64,000 nucleotides of DNA from Tetramitus jugosus (GCA_937625935.1 OW569364.1:186001-250000), one strand, 5' to 3'; counted from the stretch's first letter, positions 1 to 10,735 are shown. Translations and numbers: made by a program. Notes: a model not told the origin generated them from the letters alone.

Positions 1-657
1 CTTACTCAAACGCAAGAACCTCAATTGCGTCAATCAGATCAGGTGCCTCCTACACAAGATAGTGGGTTTGTCACGGTACCGGTGGAAGAATTTGAACGAG
101 GCAAGGATGCACAAAGAAGATTGGTTGAAGCTCTGGAGAGACTGGAGAACTTGAAGGTCTTTGAAGCATGGTTCATGAAGACCCAAAAGACAGTGATAGA
201 AAAGATGGCTGAAGTGACTCAGGGAAAAAAGGGCCAGTCACTGAACTTTGAAACTGGGTTCAAGTTCAACAACAAGTATTACAAAACAACTCCCGAGCAA
301 CACCACAAGTTGAGTCTTTCCCAACCGAATGTGGTTCTCAAGGCCTTCTTGGAAATTGTCGCCTCCGATTGCCAGTTGGATTTGGTAAACGTGTCTTACA
401 GTCGTCCTGGATACACAGGTACAGATAGGATTAGATTGGATCGTCAATTGGTAAACAACATTTGGGCTTGTGTCCGAAAGTCATTCAACTTCTTCATTGG
501 TGCGAATGATGCTTCCATCACGAAAGCTTTGGGTAAGACATTGGCAGACTTTCACAAGGAGCGCCTGGTGAAGAAAGGTTCAAGTGAGGAGGTCATCGAA
601 GATAATGTAGACGACGACGGAGTGGAACCTCCTGCCAAAATTGCTCGTCATCAATAA
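1..657 (+). CDS. unknown protein, C-terminal part (5' end outside window)
   Basis: The frame is open from base 1 and ends at TAA 655-657, giving about 218 residues with no in-frame ATG near the left edge, so the start lies outside the window. The visible part has a charged helical stretch (FERGKDAQRRLVEALERLENLK), then a compact, more conserved-looking region with aromatic and basic residues (FKFNNKYYKTTPEQHHKL, NIWACVRKSFNFFIGAND), and an acidic tail. No catalytic motif, membrane segment or named domain is recognised. The stop codon sits inside AATAAA, so the polyadenylation signal may overlap it. It converges on the seven-helix gene on the other strand, 219 bases away. That it is a real gene rests on the long uninterrupted frame and protein-like composition. 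Confidence 0.75.
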   Translation, partial: LTQTQEPQLRQSDQVPPTQDSGFVTVPVEEFERGKDAQRRLVEALERLENLKVFEAWFMKTQKTVIEKMAEVTQGKKGQSLNFETGFKFNNKYYKTTPEQHHKLSLSQPNVVLKAFLEIVASDCQLDLVNVSYSRPGYTGTDRIRLDRQLVNNIWACVRKSFNFFIGANDASITKALGKTLADFHKERLVKKGSSEEVIEDNVDDDGVEPPAKIARHQ

Positions 658-876
658 AAGATTATGACAAGGTAAAACAATTTCTTTCTGTTTTTCTTTT
701 TGGACCCATTTTGTTTTTTTTGTATTTGACGTGCCAACTTTTAAAAGTCGAATCGTAAGTGAGAACGACGCGGGAGAAAAAAAGTCGACGGTTCATCTAT
801 CGTGTCAACTTCCAAATGTTGGTGGACAAATTTTTACTCGGGGTATCAATCAGTGTGAAAACAAATAATGAAGATT

Positions 877-1932
877 TTATAAATAGGTCGTGTCTACGTT
901 GTGGCTGGCGACTAACGGAGGAGTAGCCGAGATAGGAACTTCAGGTTCCTTCAACTGCTCTTGTTGATACCATTCTACGGCAGACTTTCTGTACAATCGT
1001 TCGTGCTTTGGATTCTCAAGTCTGTTGTTGACGAGAGCACTAACCAGAGCTAGACTTACAATGATGTAAGAACTGAGCAACACATTCCTGCCGGTCAGAA
1101 TCTCAAAGAACAAATTGTAGAATTCGAAAATGGCCAGATAACCAAGTGCGACATAGAGTCTCTTCATAGACATACTCTTTCTCATTACATTTCGAGCTAC
1201 CACTTGAGGATGATAGACTGTCTGATACTCTGCCACTCTACTCTCAAATGATATCATGTGTCTGATGGCCTTGGACGCGAAAATGGCTCCAAACATGAGG
1301 ATGAAGCCCAAGTTAATAGAAATCATCTGGTCAAAGAATGATTGAAAACCATCTCCAGCAGCAGGCAAACCATTTGGAGGTGTCTTGTTTAGAATAACAA
1401 CCAACAATTTTAGAACAATTGTGGGAATGACAGTAAATATCAGCATGAACAATGTTAGAATGGTAAATAACAAAGCAACCCTAGCTCTGGATGCTACTAA
1501 GTATGGAAAATTAAATTCAAGAATATAAGCAGACTGAACCGGTGTTTTCCCAGAGTGCAATGCCTCAGTCTCAAGGCATGCGAATGCATTGTCAGCCAAA
1601 ATGTACACGTGGATGTAGGCCAGAAACAGAATGGTGAACCGACTTGTCAGATTGATCAAAATATCAGCCAAGAATCGAAAGACTCGACTCACTGTACTGG
1701 TATCTGTCATGTTGTTTGCTGCCACAAGAAAACCCAATTGTGCAATCTTTTGCATGAGGATCAGTGCTATGAGAATGCACGTTGTGACAATGATCCATCT
1801 GGTTTGGATCCGATTTCTCTTGAGAGATGTGAGACAAGTAATCCCAGTGAGCAACAAGAGAAATGTAAAGAAGCAAATGAAGAATCCATTTGCAATGTAT
1901 TGATACACATCTTGTCCAAACACTCGAGTCAT
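877..1932 (-). CDS. predicted seven-helix membrane protein, family unknown
   Basis: 351 residues from the first ATG in the frame (1932; the codons upstream to 2019 lack an ATG). Hydrophobic segments lie at about residues 12-34, 46-70, 86-111, 151-181, 202-225, 258-279 and 284-304, giving seven probable membrane helices with a short N-terminus and a soluble tail of about 47 residues ending in ...NVDTTYL. There is no signal peptide. A loop between helices 4 and 5 is rich in Pro and Gly. The topology is like a GPCR or a TOM3/THH1-type protein, but I see no DRY, NPxxY or other family signature, so no function is given. The gene is divergent from the NUBPL-like gene, with about 250 bases between the start codons that probably hold both promoters. 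Confidence 0.8.
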   Translation of the reverse strand: MTRVFGQDVYQYIANGFFICFFTFLLLLTGITCLTSLKRNRIQTRWIIVTTCILIALILMQKIAQLGFLVAANNMTDTSTVSRVFRFLADILINLTSRFTILFLAYIHVYILADNAFACLETEALHSGKTPVQSAYILEFNFPYLVASRARVALLFTILTLFMLIFTVIPTIVLKLLVVILNKTPPNGLPAAGDGFQSFFDQMISINLGFILMFGAIFASKAIRHMISFESRVAEYQTVYHPQVVARNVMRKSMSMKRLYVALGYLAIFEFYNLFFEILTGRNVLLSSYIIVSLALVSALVNNRLENPKHERLYRKSAVEWYQQEQLKEPEVPISATPPLVASHNVDTTYL

Positions 1933-2183
1933 ATTGTTGCTGTTGGATTGGTAATACAATACTTTAGTTTGAAAAATGAAGTGTTTGAACTGAACTACTC
2001 TGAACAGGTCCTTTCTCAACGCGTTTTTTTAATGATTCACACAAGTATAAATGTCCCCAGAGTTTTTTACGGGAGTGTATTCTCTTTTTTGATCTTTCCG
2101 ATTTCTCCTTCTCCTTTTCCCATCTCCGCTCCCATTGAAAGTTCAGAGAAAGCGAAATTGTTTGAACAAAAAAGCGACAAGGC

Positions 2184-3227
2184 ATGATCGGCAGACAATT
2201 CCTATGCACTGGGGCATCCAAAACACCATTCGTGCGATCACCGTGTATGATCTCAAGTACCCTATCCGGCCAACCGATCCGTCACTTTTTCTGGCAAAAG
2301 AAGAAACTGACAGTGAATGAAACTGTTGCCCAACAGCAACAAGATGAAAAGCTGAAACAGCAGCATCATAACAAACAAGGCTCGACAGCAGCAGGCAACA
2401 TATCGGACAAGATTCATCTCAAGAACATTAAGCATGTCATTACTGTGTGCAGTGCAAAGGGAGGCGTTGGAAAGTCCACTGTCAGTTCCAATGTGGCATT
2501 GGCTCTGGCGCATCATCATCACAAGACTGTTGGATTGTTGGATGCTGATATTTATGGTCCTTCGATGCACAGAATGATGGGTATAAAAACGAGAGAGAAA
2601 CAAGTGAATCCGTTGAATAACATGTTGATTCCGGCCAGTAACTATGGTGTTCGTGTCATGAGCATGGGAATGATTGTTCCCGATGATAGTCCTGCAATTT
2701 GGAGAGGACCAATGGTGATGGGCGCTCTGAATCAATTGTTGACTCAGACCGAGTGGCAAGAATTGGATTATTTGGTGGTGGATTTGCCTCCGGGTACTGG
2801 TGATGCACAGTTGACACTGTGTCAGCGAGTAAAGATGGATGGTGCTATTATTGTGAGTACACCGCAAGACATTGCACTGATTGATGCCAAGAGAGGCATT
2901 AACATGTTTAGAAAGGTTCAAGTTCCTGTGTTAGGCATCATTGAAAACATGAGTTATCACATTTGTTCGAATTGTGGTCATGAGGAGCACATTTTTGGTC
3001 ATGGAGGTGCTGAAAAGTGTGCACAGGAAATGGATATTCCTTTCATGGGCCATATTCCATTGCATATTGATATACGAGAGAAGAGTGACATTGGAGCTCC
3101 AATAGTTGTCTCTCAACCTCAGAGCGAACATGCAAAGAGATTTTATGAGATAACTCAAAAGATTATTGATGCAGTGGAACGTGAGAGAGGTGATGAGTCA
3201 GAAGGACCAGAGATTGTCATTGAATAA
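2184..3227 (+). CDS. NUBPL: mitochondrial Fe-S carrier ATPase of the NUBPL/Ind1 (Mrp/NBP35) family
   Basis: 347 residues. A deviant P-loop, KGGVGKS, lies at residues 92-98, followed by the family segments LLDADIYGPS and DLPPGTGDAQLT (Walker B region). The paired cysteines that bridge a 4Fe-4S cluster in this family are C261 and C264 in ICSNCGHEEHIFG. Residues 1-40 are rich in Arg, Ser and Thr and lack acids, as in a mitochondrial presequence. With a single ATPase domain and only the CxxC motif, this fits Ind1/NUBPL, which delivers Fe-S clusters to respiratory complex I, better than cytosolic NBP35, which has an extra N-terminal four-cysteine motif. The start at 2184 is the first ATG in frame. 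The 3' end lies 13 bases from the stop of IFT88 on the opposite strand, so the transcripts must overlap. No intron is seen. Confidence 0.92.
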   Translation: MIGRQFLCTGASKTPFVRSPCMISSTLSGQPIRHFFWQKKKLTVNETVAQQQQDEKLKQQHHNKQGSTAAGNISDKIHLKNIKHVITVCSAKGGVGKSTVSSNVALALAHHHHKTVGLLDADIYGPSMHRMMGIKTREKQVNPLNNMLIPASNYGVRVMSMGMIVPDDSPAIWRGPMVMGALNQLLTQTEWQELDYLVVDLPPGTGDAQLTLCQRVKMDGAIIVSTPQDIALIDAKRGINMFRKVQVPVLGIIENMSYHICSNCGHEEHIFGHGGAEKCAQEMDIPFMGHIPLHIDIREKSDIGAPIVVSQPQSEHAKRFYEITQKIIDAVERERGDESEGPEIVIE

Positions 3228-3240
3228 TGTAGGACTGTTT

Positions 3241-5777
3241 TTATGAATACAAATCATCAATTCCATCATCAATACCCATAAATTCGTCATCATTGCTCTC
3301 GACCTTCTTATCATTGACAATTTGCTTTGATGTTTCTTCTACTTCAGCGAATTTGACTCCCTTCTTAGGCTTATTGTTGATCAGGGCAAGGTATTCAGCT
3401 TCTATTGCTCGTAATCGTTCCAATTCCTGTTTATCTCTCAGCCTTTCTTCTTGCATTTTCTTCTCCTGCTGGGAGAATAGATCCTGTTGTTCCTTAAGTG
3501 CTGTTGCTTTTTGAACGGCATCATCTTCGCCTATGGAGTGTGATTCTTCATCTTCTTCTCCACCTGCATTTGCTCCGCTCTTTCGAAGTCTTAAGCGCTC
3601 TTCGAGCTCGATAAGTTGTTTTGTGTAGGTCTTCTTCTCCTTCTTTAGGTCATAATCTGTACAAATCTGGATTAGATATCTCAAACATTCGATGTTATCA
3701 GGGTTTCGGAGATGAATTTGTTCATAACACCTCTTGGCTTGCTGATAAGAACCTATTCTTCTATGACAACTGGCTACCATCAACTGCCAGTTCACTTCGT
3801 TTGGTTGAATTTGAGTGGCCCGCTCGAAATATGTGAGGGCTTTCTCGTATATTTTATGTTTAACAAAGTAGAGTCCCAACCACGATGTCACATCAATATT
3901 GATCGGATAGTATCGATAAGATTCTAGGTATGAGTTGTAGGATTGAGATTCATCATTCTCCTTTGCATAAAGAGTTCCAAGATCGTAAAGGACGCCAGGG
4001 TCTGTGGGAACTCGAGAACTGAGCATATTAAACCACTTGATCGCATTCTCATTATCATCCATTTTGTAGTACCTAGATTTGTTGTTAGTCGACTCAATCA
4101 ATGAGACGATTAAAAAACGAATAGTACATACACACTACCAAGTTCGTACAGAACTTCAATACTCTCAGGAATAAGGGAATAGAGTTTTTTGAATGCCGAG
4201 AGTGCTTCATGGTATTGTCCCATGGCTTTTGTTGTTAAGCCGAGGTTGTACATTGCTTGAGCACAGTCTGCCTCATTCTCCAATGCTTCAATGAAAAACT
4301 CCTTGGCCTCCGGATACTCCTTATTCAAGTAGTGACATATTCCCTTGTTAACAAGAGCATTTGCATTGTACTTGTCTGTTTGCACAGCAAGATCGGCATA
4401 CTTGGCCGCATTTTTCAAGTCTCCCTCTAATAAATATAAGTAGCACAAATTGGTTGATGAAATAGCTTGTTGTTTCCGGTCCTTTTTCTCAAATGCTTTT
4501 AGAGCTTCTATCGCCTTCGAGAATTTCTTATTCTTCATGTAGTTCAATGCTTTCGTCATTTCTAACTCACTTACGATATCGCATCTGTCCCGAGTGTGTT
4601 CAAATCTCTTACATTGCTCGATCACATAATCAAATCCTCTCTCCCAGTCGTCGTCAATTACTGGAGCTATCAACTTTGCTGCCTTAAGGATAAGTTCGTA
4701 ATGCTTTCTTTGTGAATTCTTGAGATAGTTCCGAAGATCGTCATTACGGATAATCGTCTCGTCTTCGGTCTCTTCCTCTTGTTGAAGACCTGGAAGCTTG
4801 ACATCGAGTAGAATCCTGAAACCTTCTTTCATTTCTTCTTTTCTTCCTCCTGCATAGTGACATATGACAAGATTGAATGCTGTATCAGCATCGTTATTGT
4901 TTGCTTCCACATTCTCTTGAAACTTCTCTGCTGCCTCATCATATTTGCCAGTTTTTAAGTGAGTTATGGCTATATTCTTAATGATTTTATGTCTCATCTC
5001 GCTGGTATGTGCTGGCATAATCTGGTCCAGAGCCATGGTGTACATCTGCTTGGCTAGAGAGAACTTCTTCTGTTCAAAATAAATGTTCCCCATATTTACT
5101 CTGAGTCTACCCGAATGGGGAAAGTGTTTGCTTTTGACGAGAGATAAGTAAGTGTCTAGTGCTTCTGTGTACATTCCATTGGCTTGATATACTCTGGCTA
5201 AATTGAATTTGACTGCGAATGTTAACTCGAAATTTTGCTCTTGAGTGTTTTTGTCCTCTCTGAATTTACACAGAGCCTTCTCCTTCTTTACTGCCTCCTT
5301 TGCTTTCTCTAAAGCCAGTTGATAATCCTTCTCTACTGTTGCCAGAGCACTCTCTTCCAACAGAGTGTTCACTTGGAGTTCTTTTTCTCGTGCCATGTCT
5401 TCAGGACTATTGTCTGCTCTTCTCTCCAGAGCGGCAGCTCTTCCCTTGCCAAACTCTGCAAAATTATCGGATAGTGGATCTCTGGCCTTCGACGTGAATC
5501 CAGCAGCGTTCACAGATGTCATTGGTCTTTGTAACTCCTCAGAAGCCCCATACCCATCACTTGTTGCTAACCAAGGATTGTTGGGACCAGCTCTAGACGG
5601 AACAAAGCTTCCATACATGTTTGAAGTGGGTGGAGGACCGCCAAAACCTATTCGTGAAGAAGACATGAAGGGATCAGCTCCAAATCCATCTTGAGCGTCA
5701 TCATCTCCAGAATTTCCAAAATTGTACAAATCATCATTTTCTTCTTCTTCCTCGAATGAACCTCTGTCGTAACTCAT
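3241..5777 (-). CDS. IFT88: intraflagellar transport protein IFT88 (TPR protein, IFT-B core)
   Basis: Complement of 4132-5777 joined to 3241-4072; the intron at 4073-4131 (59 nt) starts GTATGT and ends CTAG with a CTAAC branch-like motif, and joining restores GSVYYKMDD. The product is 825 residues, the usual IFT88 length. The N-terminus is acidic and disordered, with an EEEEENDDLYNFGN patch. It is followed by about ten tetratricopeptide repeats, for example around FNLARVYQANGMYTEALDTY and the late, strongly conserved WQLMVASCHRRIGSYQQA. A coiled, Glu/Arg-rich region and an acidic C-terminal tail close the protein. IFT88 is a core subunit of the anterograde IFT-B train and is needed to build flagella. 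It implies that this organism makes a flagellum. The COMM-domain gene diverges from its 5' end. Confidence 0.95.
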
Positions 5778-5897
5778 TATTTTCTATTGTTTGAAGAAGT
5801 TCGCTGTAGCACAACCAAACGCCAAAAAGGGAGGGAATCCGATCTTCCAATTTGCGGTGAAAATCAATCACCCGCCAAAAAAACAAAACAACAAGAG

Positions 5898-6584
5898 ATG
5901 ACAACGACACAACAACAATCATCATCGACATTGATTCACACGGTTCACCTCAAACGGATCAGTCAATTCCCCCAACTCATCAACAAACACTCTCCCAACA
6001 AGCACCTTCGTCACGAACAACTCCTTCACAACATACTTGACACCATTTGTGGAACGGCACCTGGTTTACAATTGTCTGAGCTCATTGATGAACAGCAACA
6101 ACAGCAAGAAGATGACGAAAATGCAAAATTATCACTCATGGACATTGAATCCATCATTGATGCTGTAAAAATGTTTATTCAACGAGTCATGAGCAAAGAG
6201 TTGACACAAGAGGAGATGATACAAGAGTTGAATGCACTTTTATCATCAAAAAATATGGATGAAAATGAAAAACAAGTCATTGTAGAATTGTTTGTTCGAG
6301 TGATACAGGGCAGAAGAAGTGATTTGATGAGAACGATGCAATCTCAGAGTGTTTCAGAGTTGTCTCAATCGTATTTGCATGATTTTGATTGGAAGTTGCA
6401 TTTGGTGATTGCAAGTGACAAGTGTAGCAGTATTCGAGAGCCTGTACTTTTATTGAATTTGCGTGTCAAGAGACATGGTGTCAATCAGGACATTTTGGTA
6501 GAGTTGACCAAGGAGGATCTGGACAAGATTTTGAAGGATTTCAGTCATATTCAAAAGATTATGTCCAATTGGACCAGAAATTAA
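5898..6584 (+). CDS. COMM-domain protein, COMMD8-like
   Basis: 228 residues starting at the first ATG of the frame, preceded by an AAC-rich leader. The N-terminal two thirds is helical, with a Gln run at about residue 68. The C-terminal part, about residues 155-225, is a COMM domain: DFDWKLHLVIASDK, then REPVLLLNLRVK, then VELTKEDLDKILKDF, the Trp and the final leucine-rich helix being typical. The spacing and the FDW...SDK...REP pattern recall COMMD8 from memory, but the paralogue assignment is tentative. COMMD proteins form the Commander complex with CCDC22/CCDC93 and retriever, working in endosomal cargo recycling. The gene is divergent from IFT88, with a gap of 120 bases. Confidence 0.8.
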   Translation: MTTTQQQSSSTLIHTVHLKRISQFPQLINKHSPNKHLRHEQLLHNILDTICGTAPGLQLSELIDEQQQQQEDDENAKLSLMDIESIIDAVKMFIQRVMSKELTQEEMIQELNALLSSKNMDENEKQVIVELFVRVIQGRRSDLMRTMQSQSVSELSQSYLHDFDWKLHLVIASDKCSSIREPVLLLNLRVKRHGVNQDILVELTKEDLDKILKDFSHIQKIMSNWTRN

Positions 6585-6662
6585 TCTTGTCGAGATGTTT
6601 CGTGAAACTACAAAATAAAAGTGTTGCATTAGATGGATAGTAAGGAAGATTCATATGAGAAT

Positions 6663-7315
6663 CTAGTGTGGATCGTAATTCCGCTCTTTATCGTCTTCAT
6701 CTCCTGCTTCATTTTCAGGCTTATCATTCCGACGTGAAACAATTTCCATTGCCTTTCTCAATTCTAGATCGTCTTGATGCTTCGTTGATTCATCATAGAA
6801 ACATGAATCATGGATAACACTGACCATATCATCCAAGCCCTTTCCCAAGAAAACAGCCCCAAAAATATTGCTTCCATTTGATACTCGTACAAGTATCTGA
6901 AGTGAGTCAATCGATCCACAAGCGTCATTCTGGTGAATTCGTGATCATCAACCGATTCTTCGTCCTCACCGAGCATGAGATCCATATCTGGCCATGGTTC
7001 TCCATCGATTGCATGCTGCAGACCTGTGGATAGCACCTGCTTGGCAAACCATGAACTCTCGCTTTCCTTATCAGGGAAATCAGATCTTTGATATGTCTTT
7101 GACTTCGATATATAAAGGTTGTTCTTGTAATGACATTTCACTTGATAAAAGAACTTGAAGGGGTGTTCCTGGTTGACATTCAACTCTGGATCAATCTTGT
7201 CTGTACTTGAGAAACCAACAGGTAGCTTTGATCCAAACTTGCTCTCGTACAGTTTTTGCCAAGCAGGATACTGATGTTCCAAAATTTGTGATAAAATATG
7301 GAAGTCCTTCCACAT
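6663..7315 (-). CDS. unknown protein with an apparent frameshift near 6863
   Basis: The first part runs from ATG 7315 and contains FHILSQILEHQYPAWQKLYE and PWPDMDLMLGEDEE. At about 6860-6868 the protein-like reading leaves this frame and continues in the +1 frame to the stop at 6663 (GKGLDDMVSVIHDSCFYDE ... acidic tail). The switch lies in a T5-G4 homopolymer pair, the classic place for a sequencing or assembly indel. With one base restored the protein would be about 217 residues. No domain is recognised. The ATG is only 30 bases after the stop of the HEAT-repeat gene on the same strand and in the same frame, so the two could be one interrupted gene. Staying in the first frame instead would end at 6764 with an unconvincing tail. 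Confidence 0.5.
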
Positions 7316-7345
7316 AGAGAAGGCACAATTACGACTATACAATGC

Positions 7346-10300
7346 TCATTGTGGTTGCAGGAGCTCGACAATCTGTTGGGCCAAACGCCTCACTTCACTA
7401 CTCTCATCTATGGTTGCCAATGATCGCATCTGTTTCAGTATGTCCTCGATGAGAACTGTGTGTTCAAACACATCTTCTCTGGAAGTCAAAATAGATGTTG
7501 TTAGCTTGACGGCAGACTGTCTCACTTCGGCGCTAAGACTCTTGAGAGATGCGAGAGAAACTCTAAGGAGTACGTGCGTGTATGGATGAATTGCTGCTTT
7601 GAGTTGATAGGTAACATGCAGGAGCAACTGTAGCAGAGCACAAGCAAGCACGGATCCATGAGCAGACGGGAGACACTTATCGATAAGAAAGTGCATGAGA
7701 GCGTTCAGACACTGTTGAGACATCAATGTAATCTCATGCAAGCTCATCCTTCGACATGATGAAGTTAAAATATGAACCATGCAAACACTTAATCCAGTCA
7801 TGGGCTCATTGACAATGGAATCGCAGATCACTGACAAGAGATTGAATGATGATTGTGTCTGAATCAAGTATTGGAGTAATAATGAGAGACAATCGATGAT
7901 TCCTCTTTGTAATTTGATAATCTCCTCTCCTGATCTCTCAGTATTGATCTTAAGCATGTATAACAGTACTGGCGATAGTTTGGTTACATTATCACCTATG
8001 TAGTCCACGGTAGCACCCTTTCCTCTCAAAATAATGTGAGCTGTCACAGCATTACACATTAAATAAATAAATAATTTTGTCCTAGTAATATCATTGTTGC
8101 TCTTATTCAACTCATTCAAGACCTTGTCAAATGTTAAGGAGCTAGGTAAAGAACCACATATCTCTGCGGATACCTGACGTACTTTATCAATCTCCTCTGA
8201 GTCATCCATTCTTTCGAGTAAAATATCTTTCAGCTCACTCATTAACTCTCTTAGACCTGTTGCCATATCTTCACGATTTATCACGGATAAAGGCAGGGTC
8301 TTTAGAACTAGATATGGGGCGAGTGTGTTAAAAATATCTGTAGATATGGTTCTTTCAACCATCATCGACTTGCAAATCGTTATTACTTCCCGAACAGCTG
8401 CTCGTTGTTGTTCCACTACTAACTCTTTTTGTTCGGTATCACTGAATGATAATAATGCTTGGAATGTCTTGTTCATTATATGCACTGTAACGGTATCATT
8501 GGGGCTGAGTAGATACTTCTCCACAACAACTTTAGCAAGTTTAGGAATGGAATAGGGAGATAAGGTCTTAACAAAATCTGGCAATAGTAATAAGACCCGA
8601 TTTGCTAATTCAGTTTGGATTTCTAGATGCATTGAGTCATTACTTTCCTTGACACTGATTTGGGCAGGAGAAACGATTGAAGTTGCTTTTGTTTCAAAAG
8701 CACAATCCCTTACTGCATCAATCAGAATCAGGAAAGGAATACAAGAATCGTGGTGCTTTAGCACAGAAAGAAGTGCTCGGTGCGCTGCAGACCGAACTTT
8801 TTCACTCTTATCAAGCTCTCTCTTGACCAATTGTGGGATGATAAACTCTGGCTCTAACTTATGAAAAAGTTCAGTTGCCTGAATTCTGACAGTTAGTTCA
8901 TCATCTCCTAACCTCTGTATCAGGTGCATAGATACGTTGTGTAAGAAATCTCTAAAACTAGGCTGATCGATATCATAATTCTGAATCTTCAATACTTCGG
9001 ATATAACAAGCAATGCATTTTGTCGGCGTGCTTTGGCTTTTGTAACGTCATCTTTGTCTTGCGATAGGGTATCGACTCGGAGAAACAACTCTGACAATAA
9101 AGAAGGATTTGATACAACTTGCTCAGCAATCAAGGCAGCAACAGCTTTTGAAGCAGTATCTGACTCGTCCAACAATGACATCAATCCCTCTGTGCTTATT
9201 AAACTAGAACTCGAATCCTCAAATATATTAGACCCGTGACGAACTAATTCTCGGAAAAGATACGAACTGAGTAATTGAACTTGATCGCTCTTTGATCTCA
9301 GTCCTTTTGGTACTACTTCTGTGAGCGCCATGAGAACAGTTGTATCAGAGTTGCTACCTATTTTGATGACAGACTTTAAAATAGTACTAAGAGTAGTCTG
9401 CTCCATCTTACCAAATAGTAAGCACACACAGGACAAAGTATATTGAAGCTGGTTATGAATAACATTGAGTTCATCAGATTCTTGCTCTTGCACAATTAAT
9501 CGATCGACTTCAGCCAACAAAGCTATAACATAATTCTGCATATTATTCTCTTTAAAGAAGACAGCAGATTCTTCAATTAAATAAGTAAAATACATGTTCC
9601 AAACAGAAGATAAATACTTGTAGAGCGGAGAATCGTCAAACACAATTTTCTGCGCAGCTGCAAGTTGTCGTTGCTCAATGATTATCTTTTTAGAATCTTG
9701 TAATTGACTTAGGATGATATTGATCGCTTCACAATATAATGGTCGATGTCGTTGATACCACAGTACAATTTCTTGGAAAACCAAAAGTGATAAATCAAAG
9801 TTGTCCGCCACTAGATATTGCTTCTCTGAGTTGCTCGCCACATGATGAAAAATAAATAATAGACAATCCAATGCAGATATTGTAAGCATTGTTGGTTGTC
9901 TTTGATCATGAATCACAACAGACTCATTACGAATAACACTCCACAGACTCGTTATCATTTGTTGCACACGCTCTCCAGAGTTCATCTTTATGTACAAGTA
10001 ACCATCTCGATCCTTTTTGTTCTTACGCGAATACTCCCGACTAAATATATGAAACAATAATTTACATGCACCCAACTTTGATTGTTTCATGCTCTTGTTC
10101 AACACTTCAACAGTTGCATCCTCGTTCTGTGGTGGATGCTGGCTCAGTACTTGAATCAAAGTCTCGTAAATAAACTCATGTGACTCTTCTCCATTTCTCA
10201 AAAATAAATATTCTGCGAACTCATACAGCACTTGTTTCTGACACTTTGCCTTGTCACCTCGACTTGTGAACAACTGTAGCCAACAAGAGAACAAAGTGGA

Positions 10301-10558
10301 TAGATTTGGATCTCTCTGAGAAGCAGCATGCGCGATTGCATGAAATGCATTCTTGATCCTATCTTCTTTCCCAGCAGTTTCAATATACTTTAGCAGAGAC
10401 TTTTGTCTCTTGACCAATTTCACACCCGAGGTCTTGTTCTTGGATTTCTTTTGAGATCCGCCCATGCCCGAAACAAAATCAGTGAGAATAATCGAGGACG
10501 CATCTCCAACACTCAATCGATCACGTTGCTCTCCCAGTAGCCATGTTTCTGATGACAT
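7346..10558 (-). CDS. large HEAT/armadillo-repeat protein, function unknown
   Basis: 1,070 residues, no intron. A Lys-rich segment near residues 32-55 (GGSQKKSKNK) is followed by almost wholly alpha-helical sequence with repeated leucine-rich helix pairs. Clear HEAT-like units include the segment around LTVRIQATELFHKLEP and the next, EKVRSAAHRALLSVLKHH, near residues 565-605, and a C-terminal unit with EVRQSAVKLTTSIL and EVRRLAQQIVELL. No kinase, GTPase or membrane motif is present, so it is most likely a scaffold. Known long HEAT proteins (importins, condensin and MMS19-like scaffolds) were considered, but none matched well enough to name. The start is the first ATG of the frame, with a second Met at residue 32. 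The TGA stop is followed in the same frame by another 580-base open frame. It diverges from the TMEM214-like gene by 177 bases. Confidence 0.85.
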   Translation of the reverse strand: MSSETWLLGEQRDRLSVGDASSIILTDFVSGMGGSQKKSKNKTSGVKLVKRQKSLLKYIETAGKEDRIKNAFHAIAHAASQRDPNLSTLFSCWLQLFTSRGDKAKCQKQVLYEFAEYLFLRNGEESHEFIYETLIQVLSQHPPQNEDATVEVLNKSMKQSKLGACKLLFHIFSREYSRKNKKDRDGYLYIKMNSGERVQQMITSLWSVIRNESVVIHDQRQPTMLTISALDCLLFIFHHVASNSEKQYLVADNFDLSLLVFQEIVLWYQRHRPLYCEAINIILSQLQDSKKIIIEQRQLAAAQKIVFDDSPLYKYLSSVWNMYFTYLIEESAVFFKENNMQNYVIALLAEVDRLIVQEQESDELNVIHNQLQYTLSCVCLLFGKMEQTTLSTILKSVIKIGSNSDTTVLMALTEVVPKGLRSKSDQVQLLSSYLFRELVRHGSNIFEDSSSSLISTEGLMSLLDESDTASKAVAALIAEQVVSNPSLLSELFLRVDTLSQDKDDVTKAKARRQNALLVISEVLKIQNYDIDQPSFRDFLHNVSMHLIQRLGDDELTVRIQATELFHKLEPEFIIPQLVKRELDKSEKVRSAAHRALLSVLKHHDSCIPFLILIDAVRDCAFETKATSIVSPAQISVKESNDSMHLEIQTELANRVLLLLPDFVKTLSPYSIPKLAKVVVEKYLLSPNDTVTVHIMNKTFQALLSFSDTEQKELVVEQQRAAVREVITICKSMMVERTISTDIFNTLAPYLVLKTLPLSVINREDMATGLRELMSELKDILLERMDDSEEIDKVRQVSAEICGSLPSSLTFDKVLNELNKSNNDITRTKLFIYLMCNAVTAHIILRGKGATVDYIGDNVTKLSPVLLYMLKINTERSGEEIIKLQRGIIDCLSLLLQYLIQTQSSFNLLSVICDSIVNEPMTGLSVCMVHILTSSCRRMSLHEITLMSQQCLNALMHFLIDKCLPSAHGSVLACALLQLLLHVTYQLKAAIHPYTHVLLRVSLASLKSLSAEVRQSAVKLTTSILTSREDVFEHTVLIEDILKQMRSLATIDESSEVRRLAQQIVELLQPQ

Positions 10559-10735
10559 TTTTCTTTGCTGATGATCGTGGAATTGCTAATCCCGCTCAAA
10601 ATATTCAGCCCCGAAGTTGAACAGTTTACAAGAAAAAATGCGGCCACGTCAGATCAATTTTTAGATTCTCTTTCGCCTCAGCAACAATTCCACAACACAA
10701 CAAAAGATCATTAACAATAACAACAACAACGAAGC

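Noticed and set aside
1555-2187. 210-codon + strand frame over the seven-helix gene
   Set aside because: It is the antisense shadow of a clear membrane protein, with a cysteine-rich, unlikely composition.
2262-2921. 219-codon - strand frame in the NUBPL gene
   Set aside because: His/Ser-rich antisense of a well-conserved P-loop ATPase.
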